A program made the translations under genes and the position numbers. A stretch of 64,000 bases of DNA from Nymphaea colorata (lineage: Eukaryota; Streptophyta; Magnoliopsida; Nymphaeales; Nymphaeaceae): the NCBI RefSeq assembly GCF_008831285.2, contig NC_045141.1, forward strand, positions 21,324,848 to 21,388,847, written 5' to 3'. The notes under the pieces were generated by a model. The model searched no databases and was not told where the DNA came from. It worked only from the letters and a program-made list of their open reading frames with translations. Of this stretch, positions 24,697 through 37,665 are shown piece after piece (positions within the stretch are counted from its first letter, which is position 1; each line of letters starts with the position of its first letter).

Positions 24697-27600
24697 ATGG
24701 AGCTCGGTCTGTCTATTGGTGAAACACCAGACAAGGTCGCAAGAAGCACGCCATCGAGACTTCAAATAGCTCTAGCCATGCCTTTCAGTAGCACTATCGG
24801 CGATCCGGGAGGTGACGCTCATGGAGGTTGTAAGAGCCGCCGTGAACTGGTTCAGCTTGATTTGCTTCCCTTGAGCCCAGATCCAAGCCTTAGAGCTGAT
24901 GTGCTTTCGCCTTCTGGTATCGTGAAAGGTACCTTCTTGCTTCCCGCCGTCGCCGGAATACCGCAAGATTTTCGAGAAAATTTAGTGGGCAGAACGTTTG
25001 ATATTCTCTTTCCATGATTTGTCGGCGTCCTCATCGATCATCGCCACATATGTCCATCTCTTTCGTGTTTCTTTTTATTCTTTAAACGGATTTAAGCGAA
25101 CAAGGTTCTTTTCCTTTTTGTATCTTGGAAATTTCACTAAGAAAGTCTACCCGTATGCAGGTTATCAATTCTTTAATATCTTTGTAGCCTGAAGTTTTAA
25201 AGCTCACTCACCTACCCATAGCCATTATGGCCTTGGAAGCTTTTAACTGCATGCAGCGAAATTGCCAAAAAATATTGCTGTATACTTTTTTTCTCTTCTT
25301 GATGAACATTATTTTTCTTTTTGTCGTTCCTATGGTACCTGCATCCGTCTTGGAGGTGATTCAGGGGATAGCAAGAAAGTACCAAAATACAGTTTCTAAT
25401 TCCTTTGTTAATTTTACATGTAGATTATTAGCATATAGATGAGCTTTCCTTTTCTTTCTTTCTTTTTCACTTCTAAAAGTTGAGAGGATTAAAAATCCTA
25501 AACTAAACCCTCATAGAAAATGTTGACGGAAACCCCAATCGGAGGAGGAACTGATAGTGGACCCTCCATGGCCATACTGATCATGAAGCAGGTGTAAATT
25601 GGACGCGGTAAAATGAGAAGAACAGAAACTTATGTCCATGCATGCATCCTCTAAGTACAATAATCTCGGTTTCAAAACTATTCTATCTCCACAGTGACAA
25701 CAACAAAATTTTATTTGAACTTTGTTTAATAGAATAGATCAGCAAACTCTTCGATCCGATTGACACTGAAACGTAGAAGTAGGATGTGGATTTGTTCTTT
25801 TTTCAAAACGGCAATAGAGCTTCATACAGTTATGTCTATGGATCCGAGTGTATCTCTTATGTAAATACTTTCTCTGCAGCAGTTATCATTACGAATCTTA
25901 CGGCTAGTCATTGATGCGAAATAATTTGGTAGCTGCAGGTGTATTAAGCACCATAGGGGCGCAACCAAATTCTGCCTAAGGGGCACTACTTGTAGAATTT
26001 AAAAATTTTTAAGAGGCAACGGTATGTAAATGAAAAAAACTGTCATCAAATATCAATACGAAAATGAACTATTTTTGTGGGCCTGTGTGGGCAATTGGCC
26101 ACACTTCCAAATTCTGTCTAAGGGACACTACTTATAGAATTTTTAAATTTTTAAGAGGCAACGGTATGTAAATGAAAAAAACTGTCATCAAATATCAATA
26201 CGAAAATGAACTATTTTTGTGGGCCTGTGTGGGCAATTGCCCACACTTCCTCCGCAGGCATATCTCTTAATTGCGATAGATGGCCTTAACAAATCATGAA
26301 TACGAAAAAAGAATTTGCAAATCTCCTCCTTTCTTTTTTCTCCTGGTGCAAGGACAAATTGGCAAGAGAAGTCCCTCCCTTTATGAGTTTTTGAATAAGA
26401 TAGATGCTTTTCGTCATTTCTTGCAAGTTGGTCATCTTGTTACAGATCTGTCCGACGCGACTATCTCTGATCAGATAGACATCAGATCTTCTTCGATTAG
26501 TATTATTATTAATTTATTACTACTATTGTGGTTGTTATGGTTGTTGTCATTATTGCTATTATTAGAACCTTCCAAGGAACAGAGGACCTATTATGCTTTA
26601 TGGCATCAGTCAATTTAACAAAATCTGTAAAAAGTTTCTTTGAGTAAAGATTTTGGTATCTGCAGTAAGTCTATATATCTACCACGATGGTTAATGTTAG
26701 AGAACTATCACGAATGGGTAAGTTTCAGTACCACCTGAATCTAGCTTCTTTATAGATTTAAGAGTAACAGTAAAAAGTAGGAAAATAATTCATCTTGGGC
26801 ATGATTTTGCTGTGGGATCACTTCTGTCATCTATTTGTGAGTTGTAAGAGCTAAAATTCTAGAGGCATGGCGTTGCATTTGTGACTCGTAGCTCCAAAAC
26901 ATGATCACCATCGTCGCAGAGGTGGCGACACAGCGGCTGCGATCAGAAATTCTCATGGCGATGGCAGAAAAAGGGATTGGGAGGCTGCTGGAATCGAGGC
27001 GGAAACAGAGCGAGCTAGCTCAAGGTGCAGCGATGAGGAAGAAGGCGGGTCGTCGGCGAGGAAGAAGCTGCGGCTGTCAAAGGAACAGTACGCTTATCTT
27101 GAGGAGAGCTTCAGGGAGCACAGCACCCTTAATCCGGTAAGCCAAAAATTCTGCACCTACCATCTCTTCTTGAGTACAGATCGAATGCTGCTTGGCTCCT
27201 AAAAACGTCTCGCTTTTCATATGTGTCCGTTCAATAATCAGTCTCCTGTTTACAAATTCGTAAAGAGATTCACAAACTTTTGATTTCTTCTAATGTGTTT
27301 ATTAACATATATATGTTTTCGATCTCGTTTTTGGAACCAGAACGATACAGTACTGTATCCGCTGATGGTCGCTGTTTGTATTGAGCCGTATCGGTAACTG
27401 TCAATCAAGTAAAATTAGAACTAATTTGCTACTAATATACCAGTCAATACGGGACCATATCCATTGATCTGGCGGATCAGAGTCCTTAAATGTTTGATAT
27501 TCTAACTAGAAAACCATGCAGGTTGACCAATATGGTCAGGATATATAGGCTGATTCGAATCGAGTCAGTGGCTAAGTTATTTAATTCAACGGCCAATTCA

Positions 27601-29797
27601 ATTAGCTTTTACCTTTTTCTTAAATTTGTAAGATTTTTTTATTTTTAATATATATATATACATATATATATATTTCAAAAATAATTTTTTAGTATTTGTA
27701 GCAGAAATTTACAGCCATAATATGTAATGCGACAAGAAATGATTTTCAAATGTTTCCGACTTGCAACTCCATCAATTTAAGTGATAGTCACTTGACTCAC
27801 ACCGAGAAGAGGCCACGATTTATGTATGAGGCCCGTTCCCTTTCTACCAATTATATCATTTCAAAATATTGGAGCAATAGATATAAATGTATGGGCTGGA
27901 AATTGAGTAACTTTTTCCAAAATTGTTTTTAATTTTTATAATTGTTATCAAAACTGAAAAAGGAAACAGATATCACAATCCGATATACGGTCCGATGAGT
28001 GCACGTTGAAAAATTATTATAATTTTCAAAAATTTTATTGTGGCACTTGAAAAAAAATTAAAAATATACAGACAACCTGCGAAAGTAAATTCAGAAAACT
28101 CTTAAGAATTTTAGAAAAGATTCTCAGCACAGTTGAAATTGTTTCTTCTTTTTAGACAATTGGAGAAGAAAAGCAGTTCAAATTTTTGAACGTTAGATAG
28201 AAGACTCATGGGAAAACGGGTCGGTATTGGATCAAGTACATTCAGAAATGCCACGGTATTAATGCTCATTTCGGTTTTAGTCTTGTAGCACATAAACCAA
28301 AGTATTTTCCTTTAAGCATAATTAGGTCTCTTATAATTATACTAACAAGGAACCTTCGAGAAATATAATTTTTTCCTGAATCAATGATATAAAAAATGTT
28401 GGTTCAGAAGTAAATTTTTTCCATTTTTGGGGCAAATGAAATCACCAACCTAGGGCAGTCTTTTATACAACCAAAATTAGTTATTCTTTATTTTTTATTA
28501 GCCACCCAAGTCCAATGCACCCCAAGACTCCAGCAGAGAAGGTCCTTTCTTCTTTGAATAGTGGGTTGTTAACGTCTCGCTCATCCTAAAAAACAACAAG
28601 AAGAATAAACACAAAGACCATAAGGCATGGTACTTGTTCAGTGTGTTTGGGTCTTGATAATGCACCACTCTTTTGGGCAACCCATTGTTCCCTCACATGT
28701 ATTTGAGCTTTTTTTTCTCTGATTACAATCATAAATTTGGACACCCGAACACATTTGATGTGTTCAAGGCCCGAACATATAACCAGCTTGTTGTTGGTAA
28801 GAGAGTGTGTATTTTGTTCCTTCTCTACCGAGAGGAGTATTGGCAGATATATATGGGCTGGTGTGGGCGGATAGTGTGGACCACTGCCCACACCCACTAG
28901 CGGAGCCAGAATTTTTTTTTTTGGTCGGAGCATTAATTCAATATTCTTAATCTTATAGGGAGCATTTATATATATAAATGGTCAAATGTATTCAAACATT
29001 AATAAAATGTATACAAGTTAGTCTCCTGGATAGAAGTAGTCCTCTTGGACAGATACTTTGGTATCCCATGTGGTAAGTTTCTTAAATAGGCATTGGATCC
29101 AAATAATGGAACACTCGGATTTCCCAAACACCAGGCGGAAAGAATGATAAGCGCTGAACCAGATACTTATCTCTCCTATTCCATCAAAACAAATCGATTA
29201 CATATGACAAACCTTTTCTTGGTTTCAACTTACAGAAGCAAAAGATTGCCCTGGCAAAGCAGCTCAACCTCCGGCCACGGCAAGTAGAAGTCTGGTTTCA
29301 GAACCGCAGAGCAAGGTATGTACCACCAAGCGATCTCTCTCTTCTTTTTCTTTTTCTGTGTTTTCAGATCAGTTGCACTCTTAGCTCTTAAGAGCATAAA
29401 GCCGAGACAAGTTACATTAATCGAACTGAGTTGTAGTAATATTGCGTGGATGGATTCGTTCCATGCATCAAATACTATAGAACCCACCAGCTGAACGATG
29501 TTTGAAACGATCAGGACTAAGCTGAAGCAAACGGAGGTCGACTGCGAGCATTTGAAACGGTGCTGCGAGACGCTGACGGAGGAAAACCGGCGCCTACAGA
29601 GGGAGGTTGAAGAGCTAAGGGCGCTAAAATCACTGCCAGTTTCCGGCGGGTGCTGCATCCAAGTCCCAGCAACAACTTTAAGCATCTGCCCCTCATGTGA
29701 ACGCAAACACCCAGCAGAAAGGAATGCCAGTAGCTTCAAAGGATTCAACAGAACACGGTGCTTTCCTTTCCTGCAGCACACTTCTGCTGCAACATAG
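24697..29797 (+). CDS. HD-Zip class II homeodomain-leucine zipper transcription factor
   Basis: Nuclear transcription factor; class II members bind CAATNATTG-type sites as dimers and act mainly as repressors in shade/auxin responses. Exons by eye: 24697-24928, 26892-27136, 29236-29315 and 29515-29797; phases match and give 279 residues. N-terminus MELGLSIGE is typical of the class. An acidic linker ends in [12 protein letters not shown]. The homeodomain spans about 133-190, with [15 protein letters not shown], intron after TLNP, and [12 protein letters not shown] in helix 3. The leucine zipper runs from about 191. The class II redox motif CPSCE is at 244-248. Intron positions inside the homeodomain agree with the family. 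The exon 1 donor could instead be 24915 (same phase), shortening the linker by a few residues. Introns 1 and 2 (about 2 kb each) are swollen by repeats. The exact subgroup is not assigned. Confidence 0.93.
25965..26248. repeat. 142-bp tandem duplication in HD-Zip intron 1
   Basis: Copies start at 25965 and 26107 (CCAAATTCTGCCTAAGGGGC versus CCAAATTCTGTCTAAGGGAC). Each ends in the palindromic GTGTGGGCAATTG core and CACTTCC. The first copy has GGCCAC and the second GCCCAC, so the second retains the perfect palindrome. Confidence 0.92.
27137..29235. other. HD-Zip intron 2 with transposon debris
   Basis: About 2.1 kb. Words such as GATACAGTACTGTATCC (27340) and CCGATATACGGTCCGATG (about 27980) look like degraded repeat ends. 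A (TA)n tract lies at 27645-27672. A TGTGGGC/GCCCACA copy with CTAGCGGAGCCAG is at 28860-28912. No coding exon is needed here for the gene model. Confidence 0.5.
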
Positions 29798-30388
29798 AAG
29801 AGTTGGAAGCAAACGGTTTTGATTGCAGCCATGCATCACCTGATCCGATCTCGGCAAGCAGGAGGGCCACACGGCAATGATGAATCCCTCCCCAACTATA
29901 AGGAATTAAGTTTTGTGTTTAAATCTGAGCCCAGTTTGGGATGTGATTAAAGATATGTAGATCTAGGATGTAAGTGGGTCGTGTCATTATGGCTAATCTG
30001 CTACTATCTAATCAAATATGGATTCAGATACGAAGGTGGTAAACCATACTATTGAACTTGACTAATTGGTTACTACCATATAATCGGATTTCAGATCATA
30101 TTTAGGATCAGATGCGCAGAAGGTTGATCCATAAATAAATCGGATTTGGATTGCTTTTCACCAAAGGTGATGTGATCAGCCTGAGTTTAATCTCCATTGT
30201 AAACCTCGATGGATATCGGCAGTACTATGGCTAATTTTTTTCATTTGGCTGTCTGGAATTGTTTGCCGTATTCCCGCACATGCCGTCTTATAGTGTTAAT
30301 ATGTAAGAAATACCGTGGTTCGTGATCAACCAATCAGTTCAAAAACAGGCAATCGACAAATCAAGATGGACCCTTACAAGAGAAGGAA
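29798..30388. other. HD-Zip 3' flank
   Basis: 3' UTR then AT-rich sequence with GGATTCAGAT and CGGATTT words. No gene recognised. Confidence 0.5.
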
Positions 30389-30626
30389 TTGAACGACAGA
30401 TCGTAGTTTTGGACGCCTCTACTGGCTTGCAACGGACTTGGAAGAGGAGAAAAAGGAAGTGCAGTCATGGGATAATTGCTTCACGGCTCCTTTTCCAAGT
30501 TTACAGGCAGGGGAAATTCTGGTTTCTGCTGAAAAAGATAGCAGGATGGTTCTAGTTGGTGGGGATAATTGTGTTGATAGTGGATCTTATACCATGAACG
30601 GGGATATTAATCTTGCCGGAAAATGA
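30389..30626 (+). pseudogene. Coding-like fragment, family not recognised
   Basis: An open frame following a stop at about 30390 reads SFGRLYWLATDLEEEKKEVQ, then WDNCFTAPFPSLQAGEILVS, and ends at TGA (30624-30626). Residue composition looks protein-like, but there is no start codon context or splice partner. It may be a 3' exon remnant of a moved gene. Low confidence. Confidence 0.2.
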
Positions 30627-31708
30627 ATTTCTGATCAACACAACAACATTCTTTTGGAGGGGTTGCGGTTAGCAAGGAGAATCATCTTGGTCTCTAGCAA
30701 CAAAAGTTGGATGAGATGGCTTCAAGGAGAATCAGTCACTGATCCTGCTCCTGATGTGGTGACAATTTTGAGTTGCATACTTTGAACTGTTTTACTATGC
30801 CCGTCCTGTCCTCTCTTTGCAGTTGTTTGTCCATGGCTGTTTTGGCTGGCTTAAGATATAGTCCCATAGTTTTGGTGATTTCTTGTATTGTAAGTGTATG
30901 CAGATTTTTTGAGCAATCAAGGTCGGAGGCATCCTCCAGCATGGTTGTTTCTTCTCGTCATTGTGTTTTTCTTGTGTAGGAGAAAGATTATAAGCCTTGT
31001 TTAGATAATATCTAGTTTAGTTTGGAAATTGCACAAATGGATCTAGTTGTAGCAAAAAACAAAGGCACCTTACAAACAAAACTTACATTGCAGATTGCAT
31101 ATTTGTCCAGATCTGAACAGTGCATGAGCAACACAACAACTGAGCTAAACGGGCTAGTTTAACGTATGTTTTTAAATGATGCATGGAAATCCAAATTGAT
31201 TCTTAATATCAAATCTGTGAACACAGAAATGCAGGGAGGAGAATGTCAGAAGATGGAAATACCCAATGGCGCCCTGCATTGTATTGGATCCAATAGTTCT
31301 AATATCATATCACTACCTCCATTAACTATTTGACACCAAGAAGTGGAGTCTAGCGGTTTGGTGCAGTGCCGATAGGAGGGCCAACTAAGTTCCGGCCAAC
31401 ATTTACCCCTAAACCAGTCTCTACATTAATACATATACATGACTATCTCAATCCGAGCTGTATCTGTATTAATTTTCACTTTCATTCTTTAGAGCTTGTC
31501 GATGAATCGAGCTTTACTCGGAATACCTGAAAAACAAAGAGCAAAAGATGTGGCACATATAAATGTATGAATGGTTGAAAAGTGGTATATTATATATATA
31601 ATGACTTTAACTATCCAAGTCACTCAAGTATCTAATAAGGAGTCTTCATCTCAAGCAAATAAATGGTTGAGAGAAAACAAGGAGAAAAAAAAAATTCACA
31701 CCCACACA

Positions 31709-31772
<64 letters not shown>

Positions 31773-32069
31773 GGCACAAAAAGTGTGTTTGCAACTGCTG
31801 AGACCGTGGTTAATACCAATTTAATGACTATTTTTTAACAACACATCTTTAAATTTTAACAATCCGACTTAATGTAGCTGCAATACGACAGCATAGAACT
31901 CTCATTGCTCCTATAACTAAAGACGTTTTTTTATATGGATTTAAGTTATTTAGCCATCCAGTAACATCCAGCGATCGTGTGCCAACAGAAGTTCATTTAT
32001 GAAATTTTCAGACATGTTTTGCTTATAATGAAATTATCATTTTGAAGGCTAGAATATTATAGGACAATT
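30627..32069. other. Intergenic with long (TA)n
   Basis: No gene. A pure (TA)n microsatellite of about 58 bases lies at 31711-31768. Confidence 0.55.
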
Positions 32070-32125
32070 CAAGATCATTAATTTTGATACTTTTACACAC
32101 ACAAATATAGTCTTGATTTATTATT

Positions 32126-32172
<47 letters not shown>

Positions 32173-32430
32173 ATTAATCAAAACTATATGGTTTCGTTGC
32201 AAGAAAAAAAATGGAGTTATCATAAACTAGTTTGGGCGTGCCACTGCCAATGCTGACGGTTTTCAAGATCATTAATTTTACGACTTTTACACACACATAT
32301 ATAGTTTTGATTTATTATATATATATATATAATAATTATAATAAATCAAAACTATATGGTTTCGTTGCAAGAAAAGAAATGGAGTTATCATAAACTTCTT
32401 TTGGCGTGCCAGTGCCGATGCTGACGGTTT
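32070..32430. repeat. Tandem duplication (about 194 bp) carrying microsatellites and a hairpin
   Basis: AAGATCATTAATTTT starts each copy (32071 and 32265), and GTGCCANTGCCNATGCTGAC ends each. In the first copy the middle is (TG)n(TA)n; in the second it is (TA)n flanked by a 20-bp perfect inverted repeat, 32299-32318 against 32338-32357. Copies differ mainly in microsatellite length. Confidence 0.88.
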
Positions 32431-34428
32431 AAGCCTTGACCTCCTTTCTTTCGAAAGTTGTAAACCCACTCGCATTTCCCGGTATGCAGATGTCATACTA
32501 TAGAAAACCATGAAACTATATGCCCTGCAGAAAAGAGGAAAAATGTTCTGCTACCAATTCTATTAAGAATGTTCATGAAACATTAAATATCGGGTACCCT
32601 TCTCAAGATCACGCAAAATCATGAAGACTAACGTAATCCCAACAAGGAAAATGTTACGTTTCCAAATTGTTCTATATATTGGAAACATGCTCTTTTTCTA
32701 TGAGAATTCATTTCGTTTGACTGCACAACTGGAGGTTACACGATGATTGCTCATTGGACTTTGGAAGAAAATGCATCGGGTTCCAACAAAGCAAGACAGT
32801 GGAATCCATGAGCACTACAGAGACCAACTTAAAGCTTCCATGATTTCAGCAGGCACAGCCAATAGTGTGAATTCAAAAGTCAAGAGCATACTTATGATGC
32901 TGCTGTAATCATCGATCCCATCGCTTTAGTGGAACTTTGTCTCACTGCATCTGATTTTCTGTGTAATGTTTATTGGGAGAGAGGGAGAAGATTGTGCTTT
33001 CTCAATCACACCCAATTTTTATTTTTTTTATTTATTTCGAGATTCTGACCGCACAGATGGGTTTCACATGCTCGTTTTCTGTACGTATCAACTTGCATAC
33101 TTTCGTTTTTCTGGGCTTTTATGAGCTTCAAAATAAGTGGTTCAGATTTTTCAAACAAAATATAAAATGCAAGCGAGGAATCAAATTTCAAATGCTTTTC
33201 CTCAGAATGACCCATGTCGAGCACGCCCGCACTGACTAGGTTGCAAAATTTTAAAAAATTAAAGAAAGAAAAGAAATGTTTTTAAAAATTTTCAAAAATT
33301 TTGTTGGTTCATCCCCAACCCAGTTCATACCTGCTCTTTAGAAATTTGACAAAACCAATTAAAGTTCTAGTGATTCAATGCATGAACACAACCAAATAAT
33401 CAAATCATGTTTCAACTTGTACATGCATATCGTTGAGTTCCTTTACCAGTCCTGAAATTAAAAGTGTGAAGTACAAGAGCAGGACCAAATTTTATAATGC
33501 TGCTGTACCTTTTCAACTTCAACAAATCTATGTGCGCTCCATTTCTTCGTACTTCACTCATGATGAACATAAAAGAAGAAAAATTTCCAATAACTTTCTA
33601 TTTTCTTTGTAGTTTTTCTTTGGAACTATACAATTTGGAATTTCCGGTGAGATCAGTTTACATAGCATATGTTTCAGTCATTTCCGTAGCATTTTTAAAC
33701 CGGTGACAAGGCAAAAAAGAAAAAAGCAATCTATAGTGGATAAATCCCAATTCATGAATATCCTGGAGAAAGGAAGACAATCCATGTCAATTCCGCTTCC
33801 TGCGGCTCCTATTTCAATGACCATTCATTTACTTTGGCATTGAAGACCACCAATTGAATTACTTTGGAATTAAAGACCACCAACTGGTTGGGCACAAAAG
33901 GACCACATTACTGTTCTAAATAAAGAAAAGAGAGAGAGAGAGGAGAACCTCTGTACCCACAGTAATATGACCTGAAGTTCTAACTGGTCCTTAGTGTACT
34001 CAGTACTGGTTCTGCAATATGAAAATATATAAAATATTTACTATATATAGTCAATAAGCAATATTTTAACATGAGATGAGCACTGTATTTAAGCATCGGA
34101 AAGAAAAACGGTCAGGCGTCTCTATCATTTGCCCCAAGTGTCAAACGATAACAGGTAGGAAAATTTTGAACTAATACTGCATTCAACGACAAGTTGGAAA
34201 AATATCTTCTGGATTAAATGAGATGCACCATAGTCAATAAAAAAAGAAGACATAACAAAATTTTAGTTCTTAGTTTTCAGCATTTTTTTCTTACAAACGA
34301 TGACTTTAGACTTCACTTAATCTGAAGGGATGCCTGCAGCTGTTTCTGAGAAACTCTCTCTCTCTGAAAGGAACATGGTCAAGTGTCACGTCAATTACGT
34401 TTCATTCAAGTTACAACAGTTGGAAAGG

Positions 34429-34471
<43 letters not shown>

Positions 34472-37400
34472 ATCCTTGTTTTACTACCAACCCATGATCA
34501 GACCTGCGATTGTAAGAGGAAAAGAAGGAAGATAGAAAAGAAACGGAAACAGAAACAACTGTTTGCTTGGTAATTTGTGATTTGTTACGAAGTGTTTGAA
34601 GGGAAAATCTTCTGAAAAACTCTTCTGTCTCTTGAATGGTCAGATAAGCATTTATAGTTTGTTCATTGCGTCAAGGTAGGACAAAATGTGGCTTCAGATT
34701 AAGTGGAGCCCCGTTACATCCGGTCCCCAGTCCAACTCCATACCATAAATTTGGGCATGGACAGAAAGATTATATATGTCGCGCGGCTGATCTGTAAACA
34801 CCTCAAAAGTCACACTTCAACATGTTTTTACCTTAATCTACACGCATAAATGTGATCATTATTACTTATGCTTTACTGTGAACATGATCACTAAAAAACT
34901 TCTACTTTTTTTTAGCTACCAAGTTTTATGAAACCATATAAGTCATTTATTTCTTGCTTGCTTGTAGAACACATTTAAGCATGAAAATTGTCAATATATT
35001 TTCTCTACTAAGTTAATCAATTACAGTATAATATCTAAAAATGTTAAACTAGTACAAGGGTATCGAAGGTCACATGGAAAACAGTGACCAAATCTGTGAT
35101 CCGTTGTTGTGTTTGCGGTCGTCAATAACTTTTTCTTTGGTGCCATCTTAGGTCTAGAGCATAAAAACTTCAGTTGATCAATCAGCTTATCCCCTAGTTA
35201 TATCTGCCTTAATTCAGATTCTGAATCAACATGGCTCTGCAAGCATTGGTACTCGAACATTCAGAAGAATCACTAAAAGTGAGCCCAGTCTCTGTTCAAG
35301 CTCAGCTCGCCTACACAAGCAAACATGATCGAGCTGAGTTCAACCTCGGCCATATGAACAGTCTTTCTTTATAATGATAAATATTCGAGCATACTCAAGC
35401 TCGTTAGACGAATTCAACGAAGATTTGATGAGCTTACGAGCTCGAACCGAGCTCAGAGAAACCAAGCCAGAGCTGCACTTGGGTTTAGCTGAGATCCATG
35501 AGCAACCAAACACTTTATTTGGAAACTGAAACAGCATTTTGGTAGAAAGGGGCCATTGGTTAATTCCTTTGCTCATTGGAAGACCAACAATCTAAAGTGG
35601 GAAGTGGTCCACTTGCAGATGCAAGTGAATAATCTTCTACCTAAAACTGGTCCACTCCCAACCATACAGATCATACTTTGCAGTACATCTGTCTAGCTTT
35701 ACTGGTGCCAATCAATCATAATAATAACAATAATAATGTGGGTTGGCTGAGTTTGTGTGGTTACTTTCATGCTTGGTTGCTTTGATTGGGTCATGACTAA
35801 ATGATTCACAGCACTTAGCAGTGAGGGCCACTACAGGCACTCTCCATAACATGTTGAGCTTCCATCAATGAGTCGGACCATTGCTGTGAGGGACCAAGCT
35901 ACATCTATCTACATTATGCATGCAACATGAGTTGGTGCATAGTTTTTGCACAATCTCATCTTGTTTATTCATTATTTTTTCATGAACCCAATGTGGTATC
36001 TACAAGCTCTCTCATCATATATAGAATTAATTCATTAGGTCAACTGGTTTGCAAGTGCATTAGCTCCTTAGAATTAGTCCAAAGCAGGATTTCGCGCTGT
36101 TTCTTTTCTTTAACATTGTTTTCTTGTCAAGGTCTCCATTGATTTTTATAATGAGGGAGTCACTAGGATGAATTTTATTAACAAAAGTAGGAGCATGACC
36201 TGATCAGTTACTTCACTTCTAAAGCAAGTTTGAGAATCTCTTGAAGAATAAGACACCAGAATAGAAAACTTTGTTAAACCTTCTTGTCAACTGCAATCTA
36301 TAAATGACATGCATCAAAATCTATGTGTTTTGGAAAACTTTCTACTTTATGCCATCAAAGAGTCTTATTTGTGATCAAAGCTACTCGATTTGAAGGTCGA
36401 AGAGTTGCAAATTGCGTAAAACTGTTCGTTCTGGAAGTTGAAGATGGTGACACGATGCACTCACTTTTCATGTGACAGACACTGTGCTTTCCTAGTTAGT
36501 GAAATTAAGAAAATGTGAAACATATATTAATCTGCATTTTCTGGTTGGTAACAAAAAAATTAATGTAAAGCAAACTACTGGACGATACGTTATAAATCTA
36601 AAGTATCATAAATTCTTTTCTAAATTTATGCAAGTTAAAGAAATAAACGACACAAACCGATACGCAACAATAACTATGGGCGCCAAGACCGTTCTTTTCA
36701 ACGCTTGCTCATGGGGTTCGTACGTCTTTTCCACACAAAGGAAAGGGGCCATTTTCCTTTCTAGGCCTATCTTTTAGATATAATCTAAATCAATGCCTAT
36801 GATTTTATGAATTTCTAATTTGCACCTGCATTTTTTTCAAATGAACTATAGGCCTCATATCTCTTTTAAGAGGATCCAATATTTTATTTTGTCTTTTTCG
36901 ATATTGTCCTTTCAAACTACGAAACTCACTGCCCATTATCATAGAAAGAAGAATCCATTACTACCATTATTGCATTATAATTATATATATATATATACAT
37001 AGGAAAGGACTTAACTGTTCCTGTACTTGAACAGTAGTCGGACAAGAAGTCTGCATGCATAAAAAATTCAGCATTATGGTGCTCTTTTCAAAACTAATTG
37101 CTCTAAAAAGTAAAGCCCTTAAAGGTACTTAAAGGGAAAAAATGAAAAGTGTTTGGGGATCAGCAAAGATCAGCCTAATGTCAAATAAGTGCTCCATCTT
37201 CTCTAAGAAGTTGAAATTGAGAATTTCAAAGTGAAAAGGGTCAATAGTTCAATACATAAGATGCATCTCTTTTTGCATAGTCTTTTAAGGATCAACAACA
37301 GTCCACATCATGCACATGAAAAAAACTTTTTTAACAAAAAATAAAAACTATTCTACAGTCATTACATTGAGACACTCAACACCAGATCCGTCATTCATTA

Positions 37401-37547
37401 GGTTTAGTTAGGGTTAAAAATAACGTACCTAAATATTGAGTACAAAGGTTTGTGCATTTAATATTTAGTTTATATTAATTCAATCCATCTCCTTTTTATC
37501 ATATATATGTCATAGTAAGTTATATTTTAAATACACAAATTTGGAAT
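32431..37547. other. Gene-poor intergenic stretch
   Basis: No gene supported. Minor features: a 30-bp imperfect tandem repeat at 33829-33888 (TTTGGNATTNAAGACCACCA), a (GA)n tract at 34434-34468, and a stretch at 35270-35480 with many GAGCTC/GAGCTN words, probably transposon-derived. A (TA)n tract lies at about 36983. Confidence 0.5.
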
Positions 37548-37549
37548 GC

Positions 37550-37665
37550 TTAAGTGGTTTTGGGTAGGGGGTGGTAAGTAGCTAGTTTTGATTTCGAGTG
37601 TTAGAAATGTCAACCTCATGTGCTGCAAAATGAAGTTAAGCGCAGTTGAAGCAACACCATATTCT
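37550..37665 (+). mobile_element. SINE-like copy (short, diverged)
   Basis: Shares the order GTGGTAAGTAGCTAGTTTTG, a TTTCGAGTG box, ATGTCAACCTCATG, TGCAAAA and GTTGAAGCAACACC with the copy at 48.8 kb. Alignment by eye only. No clear tail. Confidence 0.45.

Noticed and set aside
29230..29832. 200-codon - strand frame
   Set aside because: It is the complement of HD-Zip exons 3 and 4 and the intron between them. The + strand encodes the homeodomain helix 3, zipper and CPSCE motif with correct splice sites.
32299..32357. Possible microRNA precursor hairpin
   Set aside because: The stem is only 20 bases, purely AT-rich, with a TA-repeat loop; plant miRNA precursors have longer mixed-composition stems.
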